A stretch of DNA of 64,000 bases from Thalassia testudinum. Its lineage: Eukaryota > Streptophyta > Magnoliopsida > Alismatales > Hydrocharitaceae. Below, in pieces: positions 12,103-24,033 of the stretch (within the stretch, counting starts at the first letter, position 1; every line of letters starts with the position of its first letter). Both the position numbers and the translations under genes were made by a program. The stretch is taken from contig JAZHRO010000026.1 in NCBI GenBank assembly GCA_037157565.1, positions 36,454,501-36,518,500 of the forward strand, given 5' to 3'. The notes under the pieces were generated by a model that saw only the letters and a program-made list of their open reading frames with translations, did not search any database and was not told the DNA's origin.

Positions 12103-13716
12103 TGTTGAATGCACGAGTTGCTATGCTAACGTGTTTGGTTTTGAAAACCTGTCGTTGTAGTATGAAAGCGAAGAACTCGTGTTCAACAAATAAAATTTAT
12201 ACCGGAATAAAAACCCCGGGTCGAACACAGGGAGGTGGACGTTTGATTTAAAAACATGCATTTGATTTATTTGTCACGAAGTAAATTAATTGATTAGAAC
12301 TATCTACCTATTTACAATAAATAGAAGAGAGAGAGAGAATAAGAGAGAGAGAATATTACAAACAAAAATCAAAAAGAGATGAAGAATGAACATGGAATTT
12401 CATCATCAGAAAGATTTTTCGTTACACTAGAAAGTGAGAAAATGATTACACTAGAAAGCAGTAAATCTACTCTAGAAAGTAGTAAATCTATTCTAGAAAG
12501 CAATAAAAAGAATGGGAAGAGAGATATCCTCCTCGACGGTTGCTTGGAGGACGAGCCCGACGGGACAACGCCTAGACGAAGGAGGACGGAGCAGGACGAA
12601 GGAGGACGAAGCGGAAGAACAGGAACGGGGCAGCACGTCGTCATCGTTGTGGGATCCGCTTCCGAAAGGGGGACGAAAAATTGACTTTATCTCGCGAGAA
12701 GCACCCAGGTGTGGGACAAGCTTCTCTTAAGCTTTGGAGAGGGAGAGAAGAGAAGGAAGGGATGAGAATTTCGTGTGGAGGGGGTCTCCTTTTATAGTTG
12801 CAAGGAGTGGGGGCAATTTTGTCATTACAACTCTAAAAACATTATTTCAAGACCTTTAGTGATGGATAAAACCGTCGCTAAAAGTCCGAACGTGGGTGTA
12901 GTGGGCGGCGCGCGCGCACCCGCTCGCCTTCCACTCCTCATCGCATGTGATGCCACGTCTTCGCCGCACGTTTAATAGCGCGTGAGCGCTATCGGGCGCG
13001 CATAGCTGTTCGATGATGATCCGACACTCCTCGCGCCCGTTCGCCGACGCCCTGCGATTTGAACACGCGTTTGAAGGCGGCCGAGCGCCTTATCCATTGC
13101 GCTGCGCGCGTGGATGGGCAGGCGGCCGAACTTTTGAACATGCAATCAGGACTGTTGGATCAATATCCAACGGCCCAGATTGCGCGTTGGATTTCCTTTG
13201 GAGAGGCAGCGGCGGTCTTGAGGGCCGGTTGGATGGCTGAGATGGTGCCACGTGGTTCCATCTTGGCCGTCCATCTTCTGGATGATGTAGATGGTGCCAC
13301 GGATGTCGGATTGAGTCGATTTTCATGCCGTTAGGCTGTGATTGTCGATCCGAATCCATCCGTGCGGTCGGATTTGTCGTTTGAAGTGTGGATTCACACC
13401 ATCTTGGCCCTTGATCTTCTAGGGTTCCCCGATCACTATCTGATGCTACAAATGTCTGATTAGGGAGATCTTGGAGTCGTTGAACTCCAATCGTTGCCCT
13501 GATCATATCTATACAGTTGGATCTTCGATCCGAGGCCCCAATAAAAAGTTTGCCCTGTCCATGAACATAAAAGGAGATAATTAACCTCCATTTTATTCAA
13601 ACTACTCTAAATGCTAGATGATGCATGTTATGCAATATTTATAGCATGCAATGCAACCCTATGCTTAAGAACATACATAAATAGACATCTTAAGTAGTGT
13701 AAACATGTTTACGTCA
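12103..13716 (-). repeat. 5' LTR of family A element (1,614 bp)
   Basis: On the minus strand it starts TGACGTAAAC (13716) and ends before the primer site at 12103 (plus strand TGTTGAATGC). It contains U3 palindromes (12855-12884; about 13150-13172), a TATA box (12786-12794) and GA-repeat R/U5 sequence (about 12320-12360). It is about 100 bp shorter in U3 than the 3' partner. Confidence 0.92.
12786..12794 (-). promoter_or_regulatory. Probable TATA box of LTR A
   Basis: Minus strand TATAAAAGG, conserved at the same place in the A-family LTRs (29514 and 38483 on plus; 56162 and 61220 on minus). It lies roughly 60-85 bp downstream of the TTTAGTGACGG palindrome. Confidence 0.65.
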
Positions 13717-15645
13717 CCTGCCGCCATTGTTGGTGTGAACACTCCACAGACCGAGCTTCAAGAGAGAATATCTCTCTCAAATCAGCACCAAATCCCTCCA
13801 AATTTGGAGGGATTAGTATTCAAACCTAAGGGAATCCAATGAACTTGATTCCAAGACCTAACTCGGAGCCAAGATCCCTAGAGGGCTTGAGATTTCAGGG
13901 ATCTCAAATTGCCAAAAATCAATCAAGGTCATTCCTCAGTTTATAGCTAGGATTTGAGCTCTATATAAAGTCCTCATGTTCCCAACGTCTTCCTCAGCTA
14001 GGTTTTAGGCTAAAACACTTCTTCCTCCTTCTCTCCGGCTGTCTCCAACCTAAGCTCCGGCAACATCCTCCTCCATCCTCGTATAGCCTCCCAACGGCCA
14101 AATTGAGAGCATCTCCTTGATCACCTTCGTTTGCCTCTAGCCAGACAAAATAAAGGCTCTCTACCCCTTTCTTCCTCGCCATTCGCATCATCGGAGAACT
14201 TCACCTTCTTCGTGTCTTGCAAGCACGCCGATTCAAAACCCTACCCCTTTCGACCAATAAACTAGGGTTATATCTTCCTCTCTCTCTAGTATTGGTTTAG
14301 CCCTTTTAGACCTTAATTCAACCACCGATTCACCGATCTCCCCTGTAGTCTTCCCCAACATCAGCCCCACCTTCGGCGTGGTCGCACAGCCACAACACGC
14401 CGCCAAATAACTCCATGATACCACCAAAACCTTCACTGCATCTTCACGACCAAAAGCCCTCACCGTATTGGGCATTTTGACCACTCACACAACCCACAGG
14501 ACAACCTATTGTTCAATCAAACACCACTCCACCGTCTGGCCACATCCTATCTCCATTCGTCAAATCATCGCCACCTTCATGTTCGCTGTGCCCCAGCGAT
14601 CCTTCTGAGGCTTTTAATTAGGCCGCGAGGTCGTATCTTCTGTTTCAGGTGTTCCACTCCAAACCTCTTCCCGTCGCCACCATGCTCCGCCATCCGACCA
14701 CTGTTGGCCTCAACTCCACGTCCAGCAGTAGCACATCATCTCCACGAGTCCTTCTAAGCATCTAATTGAGTGAAAGAATCAATGTGTCAGCCTCGATTCA
14801 CGAAGTCAGCAGCAAGACACACAGTGGAGAAAGGCCGAAGAAATAGTCCCACATCATGCTCTTTCATTTTTGAAATGCGTATGTAACGCATTTGCTTCCA
14901 TGCCTTGTTGCCTCGACACAAGGGGGTGAGGTTCCCTCTCACCTGACTCGCGCACCCTTACCCATGCCACACTCACGTGGGCTTAGACCCGACCCAGATC
15001 TATTTTTTTACCTGACTATATTGACCCGATTAGAGAGAGAGAAGGTTTCTGAGGAGGGAGAGGGGTGGTTTTGTCTCAGGGTTCGTGCACATGCCTTGAG
15101 ATGCGTGCATACATGCCTAACACTTAGTAGGTTTCTAATTTGTTTGTGTTGAGGCTTTGACGACTTTAAGTCATCTGACATTGGTGCCTGACGTCTGATT
15201 GTTTGATTTGAGTTACTGTGGAGTTATTTGAGGCTTGTGCTGATGTGGATTAGTGGTTGGAAGCACTGTTGAAGCATTTGATTTGGTTTGAAATATTGCG
15301 ATATTGAGTATTCTTCGGATATGTGCCTAATTGTGGGAATTAAGCGGTGATTCAAATTTTCATTTTTAGGTCCTAATTCTCTTTTTATCCTATTGATTTT
15401 TTGAGATGCAATTTTGTCTCATTATTGAATATACTTTTGATTAATATTCATTGCATATCTCTCATGTGAATTGGTTATTGTGCTCATTATTTATTACTTT
15501 GATTAGTGGTTTGAATTCCATATTTCCTCCATGCGAATGACCTCGAACTCATGTTTGATTTTTGAGCTTATAAATTCAAATGTCGCATTGATTTTTGTCG
15601 CTATACTACAATGTGATCTTTTTACGACGATTTTCGATGTAACAT
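13717..15645 (+). repeat. Left arm of giant inverted repeat (B''-type LTR)
   Basis: About 1.9 kb that matches, in reverse complement, the right arm between 16196 and 20868. Paired landmarks include CCTGCC(G/A)CCATTG (13717; 20853-20865), the block around AATCCCTCCAAATTTGGAGGG (13793; 20758), GGGGTGAGGT(T)CCCT (14925; 16890) and GACTTAAAGTCG-type sequence (15157; 16645). It has a TATATAAAG (13962-13970) and a layout like family B LTRs (CT-rich leader, a 'GTCCCAC' block at 14848, a GAGAGAGAGAA tract at 15032), so it is probably a diverged LTR. Its 5' end is cut by the family A element. Confidence 0.7.
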
Positions 15646-16195
15646 GAAGCTCACGAAGAACACATTAAAAGTAAATCTGAATTGACTAAGTAATGACTTG
15701 AATCTCCTGAGATGACATCTGTGACTCGACCCGAGTCTAATAAGAGGGAATGCATGGTCCTAAGGTCTTGGGTAAGACCCTAGGAGATCCATTAGGTCCT
15801 TAGGACTTCATTCCAGGCACGGAACCCAAATGAAATCAAACGATGGTAAGTTAACTAGGTGAGCTCGTAAGGTTGCACCCTTAGACTTGGTGAACCACGG
15901 GTTCACCGTTCGGGTAGATGACCCGAGCTGCAGTAGTAGTAAGAGGCTACCAAGGAGATCTACCTCAGAACAGGAAAGGTTCCTAGGTTTGGTGATAGGT
16001 CTTGGCTGTCGTTGGTGTTTAGAACTTGAATGTACTCAAATTCGATTCGATGAGGAGGTACTCGTGACTCTAGACTCTGTATGTGCTTGTAGGTGCAACA
16101 GGGGACACAGACGGTACTTGGTACTTTGCTAGAGGATCACTTGGCACCTGTAGATACGGGAGTGCCGGGATACTGTAATCTATTGGTTGAGATCC
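15646..16195. other. Unique spacer between inverted arms
   Basis: About 550 bp between the end of the left arm (GATTTTCGATGTAACA) and the start of the right arm (TTGCATCGAAAATCATCG). I recognise no ORF, primer site or polypurine tract here. Confidence 0.55.
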
Positions 16196-17953
16196 TGTTG
16201 TTGCATCGAAAATCATCGTAAAAAGATTGCATTGTGGTATAGCGACGAAAATCAATGCGACATTTAAATTTATATGCTCGAAAAATAGGTGAGTCCGAGG
16301 TTGTTTGCAAGGAGCAAATATGGAATCCAAACATTAGTCGTGTTTACAAACAATGAGTACACTAATTCACAAAAGATATGCAATGAATTTTAATCAAAAA
16401 TAACTTCAATAATAGCAAATGTATCTCAAAAGTCAGTGGGATCAAAAGAATAATAAAACCCTAAAAATGGTGATTTGAATCACCAATTATATCCCACGAT
16501 GAAGTGCATATCCCAAGGTCATAAACCAACTCAATTTTCCAATAGTGCTCTTAAACAACTTATCCTCAAATAGCCACGTTAGATAAGCATCAAATATCTC
16601 TAAGTACCCTAAAATCAACCACATTCAGATGTCGAGCACCAATGTTTGACGACTTAAAGTCGCCAAAGCACAGCACAAGCATAAGCCAGGAATCCACTAA
16701 GTGTTGCACGTAGAGGCATTCTTCCCAAGGCATGTGTACATGTACCTCGAGGCAAAACCTCCCCCTACCCTCCTCAAAATCCTCTCCTTAACTGGGTAAA
16801 TGGGTTACGGGTCATGAACAGTGACCAGGCTCACCGGTGTGCAGTGGTGGGCGAGGTGTGAGACAAAGAGTGCGGCGTAGGGACCTCACCCCTGGTGAAG
16901 AGGCGAAGAGCCCATTTCACAAAAGCGTTTTATACGCTATTTCAAGTCTGGTGCCAGTGAGGTGGAACTAAATCCCATTATCTTCACCACACGAAGCTGT
17001 AGCTGTGTTCTCCATCTCAATTACGCTACTTCTACCGTGTCTTCATCTAATTGATGGTGCAGCTAGGTTCGTGAGATGGTTCCGCACTCCAGGTGATAGA
17101 ACCAAGCCTTGAGATCGACGAAGCACGGTGGATGATGGTGATTGGGTGGCAAAGACTCAGAGTTAAGCAAACCATGAAATACGTGAAAACAGGCATTAGA
17201 CCCCAATTAATATGTTCATGAGTATCACCAGAGCACGGTGAAGGTGGTGGTGGTGTTCTTGTGGTAGTTGGGAGCGTATGGAGGTGTAATGGTGATGGAG
17301 GAGGTGGTGGTGGTGAGTGGTGTTCTACTGAGTTGTGGAGTGCATGAAACCCCAAATAGGTTTAGGGCTTTTGTAGTTGGAGTCAAGGTGAAGGTAGTGA
17401 GAGTAGTAGTGAGTCGTTTGGTGGAGTGGAATGGCGACGCAGACTCACTGGAGTCGCAGCCAGAGTTGGGGAAGATGGAGTGGGAGAGGGTGAGCGTGTG
17501 GTGATTTTGAGGTTCTAAGGTCCTAAAACTAGACTAGAGAGGGATAGGAAGAGAGGTAACCTAACTATTGAGTCGAAGGAGGGTGGAACCGTGCCGGCAT
17601 GGCTTGCGGACATGGGGAAGGTGAACTCCTCCGATAGGGGTGTTTGGTGAGGACAAAGGGGGAGACGGCTCCTGCTGTGGCCGGTAAGGAGCGGAAGACG
17701 TAGGGGAAGATAATGGGGCACTCGATTTGATCGTCAAGTGGCCGGAGCGAAGGGGTAGAGGAGGCTCGCTGGAGTCGCGACAGAGGCTGCCGGAGAAGAG
17801 AAGAAATAGGGAATTTTTGGCTTAACCAGACTCCAAATGAACCTGGGATGTGTGCGAGCTTTTAGAGAGGAGTTCCAAACCCTTAGTTGCAAGGAATCAA
17901 TGTGAATTCCTCGCAACTAAGGTAAAGAAATCTCACTGAGACCGCAAGTTCGC

Positions 17954-20685
17954 TGATGAGAACCTCGTCATAAACCCTAAACTAGCACCATCTAACCCAG
18001 ATTTGCAAGAAAAAGCTCCTACATAACTATAGAAAGGCTTGACTCAGAGAGATTCTGAGTTTGTGAAGAAAATAAGAACTAAGGGGTAAAAATGCAATTT
18101 CACCAACTCAATCTGAGAACAGGGTAACTCAGGGTCCAAACTTAGGTCAAACCAACCTAATAAGAAGAAAAGTGGGATGAATTGATCCAATAAGGGCTAC
18201 AGCAACTCCAAGGAATTAAATGACATCCTGTAACCCTAAGAACAAACCCACTTCAATTCATGAGGTTCGAGGAAAATAAAAAATTGAATAAACCCTCTAA
18301 AATTCATAGAAAAATAATATCTAGGGTTTAGAACCTTCAATTTGGCCTTAGGAACCCATTTTGACCTACATTGAGAACCAGGCCCAATTAATGACTTAAT
18401 TTGGGTTTTTACGTAAATTGACCAGTCCAACAAGGTCTAATCTAGAAATAAAATTCACCATTAGAATCCTTAGGTCATAGTTAGTCATGTATAAAAACTT
18501 GAGCCTAGGAAGAGACCTTCTTGACCAACTTTACATTTTGGTCCTCATCCATTACCTTTTGACCCTCAACTTTTGAAACACTCGCATTTTGGCCCCTAAG
18601 TATTCTTCTTTCTTTGCATTTGGGTCCTCCCTGCAAAACCCTGAGTAGCGCCATGCTTCGGCGACTTTGCGCGGAGCATGGCGCCGCGCAGGGTGAGGGA
18701 GGCCCTTTGCCATGACAACCGGGGGTTCCCTGCGACGTCTGCTGTCGCAGGGACACCTCCATGGTCTTTGCGGCTGCCCATACCTCCCGTGCGAACGCAC
18801 GGAAGGTATGGGTCTCCATCTCCGGCGTCCTCCGGAGAGGGAGGCATGTCGCCTCCCTCCGCCCTCCTCTCTGATTTCACCTCTATAAAAGCCGCCTCCC
18901 TCTGCCGCACTCAGCAGCTTGGATCTGACGAAGAAACACCCCCCCTCCTTCCTCTCTTCCCACTCCGGCAGAAGCCCTCCAGCTCCGGCGGTTCTTCCTC
19001 CTCCTCCTCGTCGCTCTGCCGCATTACCAGCAGCAGAGCCACCTTCGCCCGCTCTTCCCTCACCGCGCCGTACCCAGCGCGCGCTCTCCCGCTCTCTCCT
19101 CGCCGCCGCCCCCTCTCTCTGGGCATCTTCTTCTCCGACGACAGTCGATACGACTGTCGCCCTGCTCCATTCCCCTCTCGTCCCTCCAACTAGGTACAGT
19201 TCTTTCCTTTCCTCCCCTCTTTCTTTTCCCTACTTCAATTTGCTCAACCACCCTTCGACCGCGCCTAATCACCCTCACCTTCTCCATCTCCGGCCAACCA
19301 ACGACGACTCGCTCCCATCATTCCACCACCCCACACGACTCGCCAACCGACCCAAAACCTCCGCCTCTTCACGCTGAACCACTTCCACCCCTTCACTCCC
19401 TGTCGTTCGCTGCCTAAAGACCCCCCGAGCAAACCCATTCCCCCAGCCACAGTCCGACCTAGGGTAGCCCTTGCATGCCACCCCACGCCTCGCCACCACC
19501 TGCACGAGCTTCGCCGCACTCTGGTGAAGCTCCCTGCACCTTCTGACTAGGCCGAGAGGCCGTATTACTGTGAACAGGTCACCCGCCCTCCTCCGCCATT
19601 GTTGAGCAGGTGGAGCTTCTTCCGCCTGTAGCTGCAGCCTCGCTTCGCCCAGGTCTGACTCGCCAGGACGCGCGGTTCGCCCTTACGCACCTGCCCAGGC
19701 CTGCAGCTGGGGTGAGAGCCCCGTGCACAGCCGTGATTGCCTGCAGCTTTCTCAGCTGCAGGAGCCCAATTGGGGTGGGACATTTAGTCCCACCTCGGAA
19801 GACTCTGAAGCAGCGCACCCGCATAAGTGCAAAAAGTGCTATAGGCTTATCGCCTTAGCACACGGGGTGAGGTCCCTCTCACCCGCTCACCCGGCCTCAT
19901 CCGCGACCACCCCCCGCGGACCTGGCCCGACCCGTTTACCCGACCTGCACTCCTCGCCCACCACCGCACGCCAGTGGGCTTGGACCCGGGCATGACCCGT
20001 ACTCGAATACCCGGTAGCTCTGGGAGAGCTATCCTACGAGTGAATACTGAGAGAGAGAGAGAGACGCGGGGGAGGGTAGAGTAGGTTTTTGCCCTGACCA
20101 AACTGTGAGTGTGCAGGCACAGAAGAAGAAAAAGAGAAGGCTGACGGCAGAGGAAGAAGAAAGAAGAGAAAGAAGGAAGGAGCAGCTAGAGCCGTGGCTG
20201 CTTGAAGCAAAGCAGAAGAAAGGCAAAGAAGAAGAAGAAGAAAGAAGGAAGGAGGACGCACTGTAGCAGAGGCTACTTAAGTCGTCTGATTGAAAAATCA
20301 GATGACACCTAGAAGAACAGAAGGAAGAAGACAAACAAGAGAGAAGCAGAACACGAGGAGAAAGAGAAGAAGAAGCTTGGAAGAAAAAGAAAGAAGAAGG
20401 AAGAAGACTGAAGAACCAAAGAGAAGAGAAGAGAAGAAGACAAAGACAAGAGAAAGAAGAGAAGAAGAAAAAGCCAACAAGACAAATCCCTCTCTCTCTC
20501 TCTCTTTCTTTCATTTCTGTAATAGAAACTTTGTACTTCTAGAATACAGTTTGCTCCTTGAGTTCGACTTCGGGAAAACTTTTATTTTCCGAGTAACAAA
20601 TTGTATTAAACTGGTAACCGCTCCTCTATACTATACTACGACGAAATATTAGAAATAGTAGAACTATAGACAAGAGTAGCAGCCA
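17954..20685 (+). mobile_element. Solo LTR of family B, copy 3 (2,732 bp)
   Basis: Starts TGATGAGAACCTCGTCATA and ends GTAGCAGCCA, flanked by the perfect duplication TTCGC (17949-17953 and 20686-20690). Colinear with copy 1, including TATAAAA (18884-18890), the CT-rich leader, GGGACATTTAGTCCCAC (19767), the purine tract (20115-20480) and GAGTTCGACTTCGGG (20560). No coding region. Inserted in the right arm of the B'' inverted repeat. Confidence 0.9.
18884..18890 (+). promoter_or_regulatory. Probable TATA box of LTR B copy 3
   Basis: TATAAAA at the position matching 5423 in copy 1. Confidence 0.55.
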
Positions 20686-21275
20686 TTCGCCCAAGCTTCT
20701 AGAGTTGATTTTGACTCTTGGAATCAAATCGAACGGATTGGGCAACTTCATTAGATCAATCCCTCCAAGTTTGGAGGGATTTGATCAAGAAACAAGAGAA
20801 AAATCCGTGATTAAATGATTACGATTTGGGTTTGAGGTGTTGTTCACACCTCCAATGGTGGCAGGGACCTTATTGTTGGTCCTAGAGTACCATGATCGTT
20901 TGTTTTGATGATAACAAAACACGTGTCATTTAACATTTGCACTTGGAGTCTTAGATTTCAGGTCAATTGCAAATGGAGACGTGATTAGACGGAGTTTGAG
21001 TCGCATCCAGGATGGATTGGAGGAGCTTGATGGAGAACAGAGGAGATTCGCGAGGAGCGATAGATTGAAGATGGAAGGACAAGAAGAATAGGATAGAATT
21101 CTGTTTATTTCTTTCATGTACATTTTTCTTTATTTCCTTGCTCTTTTTGTTCCTTAGAACATCATGTTAAAGAGCCTCAAAGTACCCTAACAGTAGTCCT
21201 AGGAACACTGGCACAACCCTAGGATATTTAGGTTTTCTGTAGAGAACTTAGAAAACCAATATAGGGGTCAAACAG

Positions 21276-21830
21276 CCTTTTCAGACGTCTAATTCCAAAA
21301 ATAGACGTCTGATAATATGTTTTAAGACGTCTGACTGTTGATTCAGACGTCTGATAACAATTAGGCTAGACTTAGTTATCTCTGTCTAATGAAATCAGAC
21401 GTCCAGACTTTAAACCAGACGTCTTAGAAGACGCCTGATGTTTTTGCCAGACGTCCAATTAGTGGATCGTTGGCTGGCTTAACAAACACTGGAGGATATG
21501 ACCGTTAGAGCCTCATCAGACATCCTTAAGCCTTTCCAAACGTCTGATAAATGACCATTTTGCCTCGGCTGACCCGAAAATCTCTTCTCAGAGATTTTCT
21601 AGCCATTGCACTGTCTTGGAAATCCATTCCCGCAGAAAAGTAGGTTTCCAGACGTCCAGACATAGTGCCAGACGTCCTGTATGTCGTCTGATGGACTTGC
21701 ACTAGAACCCTGTTTAGATCTGATTCAAGTCAGGAAGAAACCCGCCTAAAATCAGACATCTGACTTTGTTCCCAGACGTCTTAAACTGATCTTCCAGACG
21801 TCTGATGCCAGGATCAGACGTCCGATAACC
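21276..21830 (+). repeat. Array of palindromic AGACGTCT repeats in SIRE-like LTR
   Basis: About 17 dispersed copies of a ~10-bp motif close to CAGACGTCTGA, for example at 21276, 21302, 21325, 21341, 21397, 21416, 21655, 21668, 21773, 21795 and 21811. The core GACGTC is a palindrome of the C-box kind bound by plant bZIP factors. Spacing is irregular. Confidence 0.85.
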
Positions 21831-21935
21831 CTGTCAGTGCAATGATTGTTCCTAATTTTGGCCTAATTCTCTTGGGCTTTGCACCCAACGGCTATGGGAG
21901 CTTTCCTAAGCCTTCCAGAGCCTTCCTAAAGCCTC

Positions 21936-21943
21936 TATAAATA
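21936..21943 (+). promoter_or_regulatory. Probable TATA box of SIRE-like LTR
   Basis: TATAAATA in the context CCTCTATAAATAGAGAAG, downstream of the GACGTC array. It sets the plus orientation of the LTR. Confidence 0.65.
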
Positions 21944-22591
21944 GAGAAGAACCTCTTGCACACCAAGACACACCTAGTAATACACTTTCACACCATTTTG
22001 TGTCTCTTGATCCCAAGAAGAAAAGCTCTTGCTCTCCAAGCTCAAGTTCTTCATCTTGAGAGCATCAAGCCTTTGCGCACCCGCTCTCCCGCCGTAGTTC
22101 ATGAGAGTGACGTTGCGCTGTCGTGTAGCTCACGCACCCGCGTCATCGATTCGACGCACTCCTTGCAAAGGGAAGCATCTTAATTCCTATAGAAGCTTAG
22201 GTTAAAAATTACTTTGTTGGCTCTATAGGATTGTTGTTATTTATCTTTGTTATTTGGTTGGGTATTCGCTTTGCGAATTCTCGTCTCCTTCGTGGACAAA
22301 ATCCTTCTCGTGAAGAGAAGGGGTTTGAGGTATGCTACCCTCGTATAAAGTAGAGTGGTTGTAATTGAGGTTGAATCACCCTCGTTTTAGTGATTCGTTT
22401 AGTGGATTTGATCAACTTGGTTGATCGGAAAATCCTAAATCGAGAGGGTTAGGTGGTGGTTTTCACCCGGTTTGGGTTTCCACCTAAAAATAATTGTGTA
22501 CCTTGTGTGATTGAATTTTGTGAGATTATTTTATATTATATTTTCGTAATTTATTACGTCACCCCCTCCTAGTAGGGAAATCCACACTTAT

Positions 22592-23206
22592 TACAAAGAT
22601 GATGAGAAGGTTAGGGGCCTTTTGTAAGAAAATTAAAACCTAGGGCCTTGAATGTGAGAAATAGAGATTTTAGAGACTAGAATGCAAACTAGGTCAAGAT
22701 GGACTCTAATTGGGTCCAAATTTTGTTTCTAACCTAATTTGAACCTAAGGAATCTGATGGTGAACTTGGATTTGAGTTTTGACCATGATTGACTAAGTAA
22801 ATTGTAGAGAAGTCCAAATCAAGGTAAATTCTCGTCTGAAACTCTATTCTAGGTCAAAATGGATTTATATGGTCAAACTAAGGATACCAAACCTCTTAGA
22901 ATATTTTATATGAATTTTACGAGGTTTATATTGATTTTATACTGACCATAACCTTTCCAATTCGAGTAGGGTTGATAATTAGGATTTTTGGTCCTATTCT
23001 GGTCCTTGAAATGCGTTAAACCCTGATTTAGTCAATGTGAACCCACTTTTTTGTATTTTATGCTCAATTGACCTTTAATTAACCCCTGAGTAACTCCATT
23101 TTTAGTCTACATTTGTGATATGCTATTCAAATTACAAAATTAACCCTATTTTATTGTCTTCTCAAAATAGATTAAAGTGGAATTATGGTCCTCAGGCGAT
23201 CATTTA
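22592..23206 (-). repeat. Distal part of right B'' arm
   Basis: Sequence between the SIRE-like LTR and the CACTA terminus. It resembles the 5' part of family B LTRs on the minus strand (compare 33790-34440). AT-rich, no ORF. The CACTA begins directly after it, so the CACTA probably inserted into this repeat. Confidence 0.55.
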
Positions 23207-23251
23207 CACTACAAGAAATATGGCTTTTAGCAGTAGATATTTATTGACGGT
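23207..23251 (+). mobile_element. 5' terminus of a CACTA (En/Spm) transposon
   Basis: CACTACAAGAAATATGGC is a canonical plant CACTA terminal inverted repeat, preceded by a possible 3-bp duplication (TTA, 23204-23206). Only 45 bp remain before a B-like LTR start (TGATGAGAAGCTCATCATGG) at 23252. I infer that the element continues at about 39376, where GATGGGAATG and CCATCGG-type subterminal words occur upstream of TNP2 and TNPA genes. The other terminus is not visible in the window. Confidence 0.7.
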
Positions 23252-24025
23252 TGATGAGAAGCTCATCATGGTCTCTAATTATCCCTAATTAACTAGTCTT
23301 CCTAATTAATTAGCCAGGAATATGCAAATATATGGGTTAATTATTAAATAAGCGATAAATAGTAAAGGACCTTAAAATAAGTTTAAAATGCTATATTATT
23401 ATCCAATTAATATTATTAATAATTTAATTAATAATTGGACTGGAAATATTATTAGTAAGTTATCTAATTAATGTATTAACTAACTTAAGTATAATTTATA
23501 TCTAAGTATGCAATAACTTAAATAACCTTAATTAAATAAATTAAGTTAAAAAGGTCAAAAATGTAAATTCAAGGTCTAAATATAATAATTGTCTTATTTA
23601 TAATCATATATGAAAAGTTGAAAAAGATTTAAATTAAAATAAATCTTGAAAACCTTAGTTCACATTTTAGTCCTTATGTTTTATTTCAATCGAGTCCTTA
23701 TTCTTCACTTAGGTCCTCAATTTTCGTTACAAATAAGTCCCTGAAAACTTCTTCTTCTTCTTCTTTCCTTCTTCGGTGTCCTTGATGGCTGACAATAGGA
23801 GGTGCTTTCACCCACCGATCACCGCATATCCAACGTCATTCCTTCCTCTCCAAGCTCCTGGAGCTTGTGCTCACCATCCCCTTTTCATCCACCGGTCTGG
23901 ATGAAGCTGCAATCCTATTTTAGGGTTGAAGATAACCTCACCGACGTTGGAGAAGACACTGGTGGTTACTCCACTCCTAGACTCTTCTCCGTCTAGATAC
24001 ACCCTCCTTCTCAGCCGTCACAACC

Positions 24026-24033
24026 TATAAATA
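24026..24033 (+). promoter_or_regulatory. Probable TATA box of B' LTR
   Basis: TATAAATA followed by a C-rich leader, placed as in the other B-type LTRs. Confidence 0.45.

Larger units (their letters stand above)
1..13716 (-). mobile_element. Athila/Tat-like Ty3 retrotransposon (family A, coding, degenerate)
   Basis: Minus-strand LTR retrotransposon with all landmarks in order: 5' LTR (12103-13716), primer site, leader, gag, protease, reverse transcriptase, RNase H, integrase, 3' region, polypurine tract and 3' LTR cut by the window edge. Gag and pol motifs are of the Athila/Tat type, for example a DLGAS protease site and the integrase string VWGIDFMGPF. The element is dead: gag and pol hold stops and frameshifts, and a 2.8-kb solo LTR splits the RT. 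The outer target duplication cannot be tested because the left end lies outside the window. It is inserted in the left arm of the inverted B'' repeat. Confidence 0.93.
16196..20868 (-). repeat. Right arm of giant inverted repeat (B''-type LTR, interrupted)
   Basis: Reverse-complement partner of 13717-15645, split by a B solo LTR at 17954-20685. After removing the SIRE-type LTR (20874-22586) it appears to continue through 22592-23206. That stretch resembles the first ~700 bp of family B LTRs on the minus strand (compare 33800-34440: ATGATGAGAAG.TTAGGGG, a GTCAAAATGGATTTATA-like block, TTTTATATGAATTTTA). Old and diverged. Confidence 0.65.
20874..22586 (+). mobile_element. Solo LTR of a SIRE/Maximus-like Ty1 element (1,713 bp)
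   Basis: Starts TGTTGGTCCTAGAG with TTTGATGATAACAAAACACG shortly after, and ends CACCCCCTCCTAGTAGGGAAATCCACA-like sequence (22560-22586). Both ends are typical of SIRE/Maximus LTRs. Perfect duplication CTTAT (20869-20873 and 22587-22591). It carries an array of AGACGTCTGA-like repeats (21276-21830) and a TATA box (21936-21943). No gag-pol adjoins it, so it is a solo LTR. Whether it belongs to the gag-pol at 50376 cannot be told, since that copy has no LTR in view. Confidence 0.88.

Noticed and set aside
13717..20868. DNA transposon with terminal inverted repeats CCTGCCRCCATTG
   Set aside because: The apparent left terminus coincides with the edge of the family A LTR, and the right arm continues past 20868 after removing the SIRE-like LTR. 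The 'terminus' is just where homology is cut. An inverted LTR pair explains more.
21276..21830. CRISPR-like repeat array
   Set aside because: Units are ~10 bp, palindromic and irregularly spaced inside an LTR of a plant genome. No repeat-spacer regularity.
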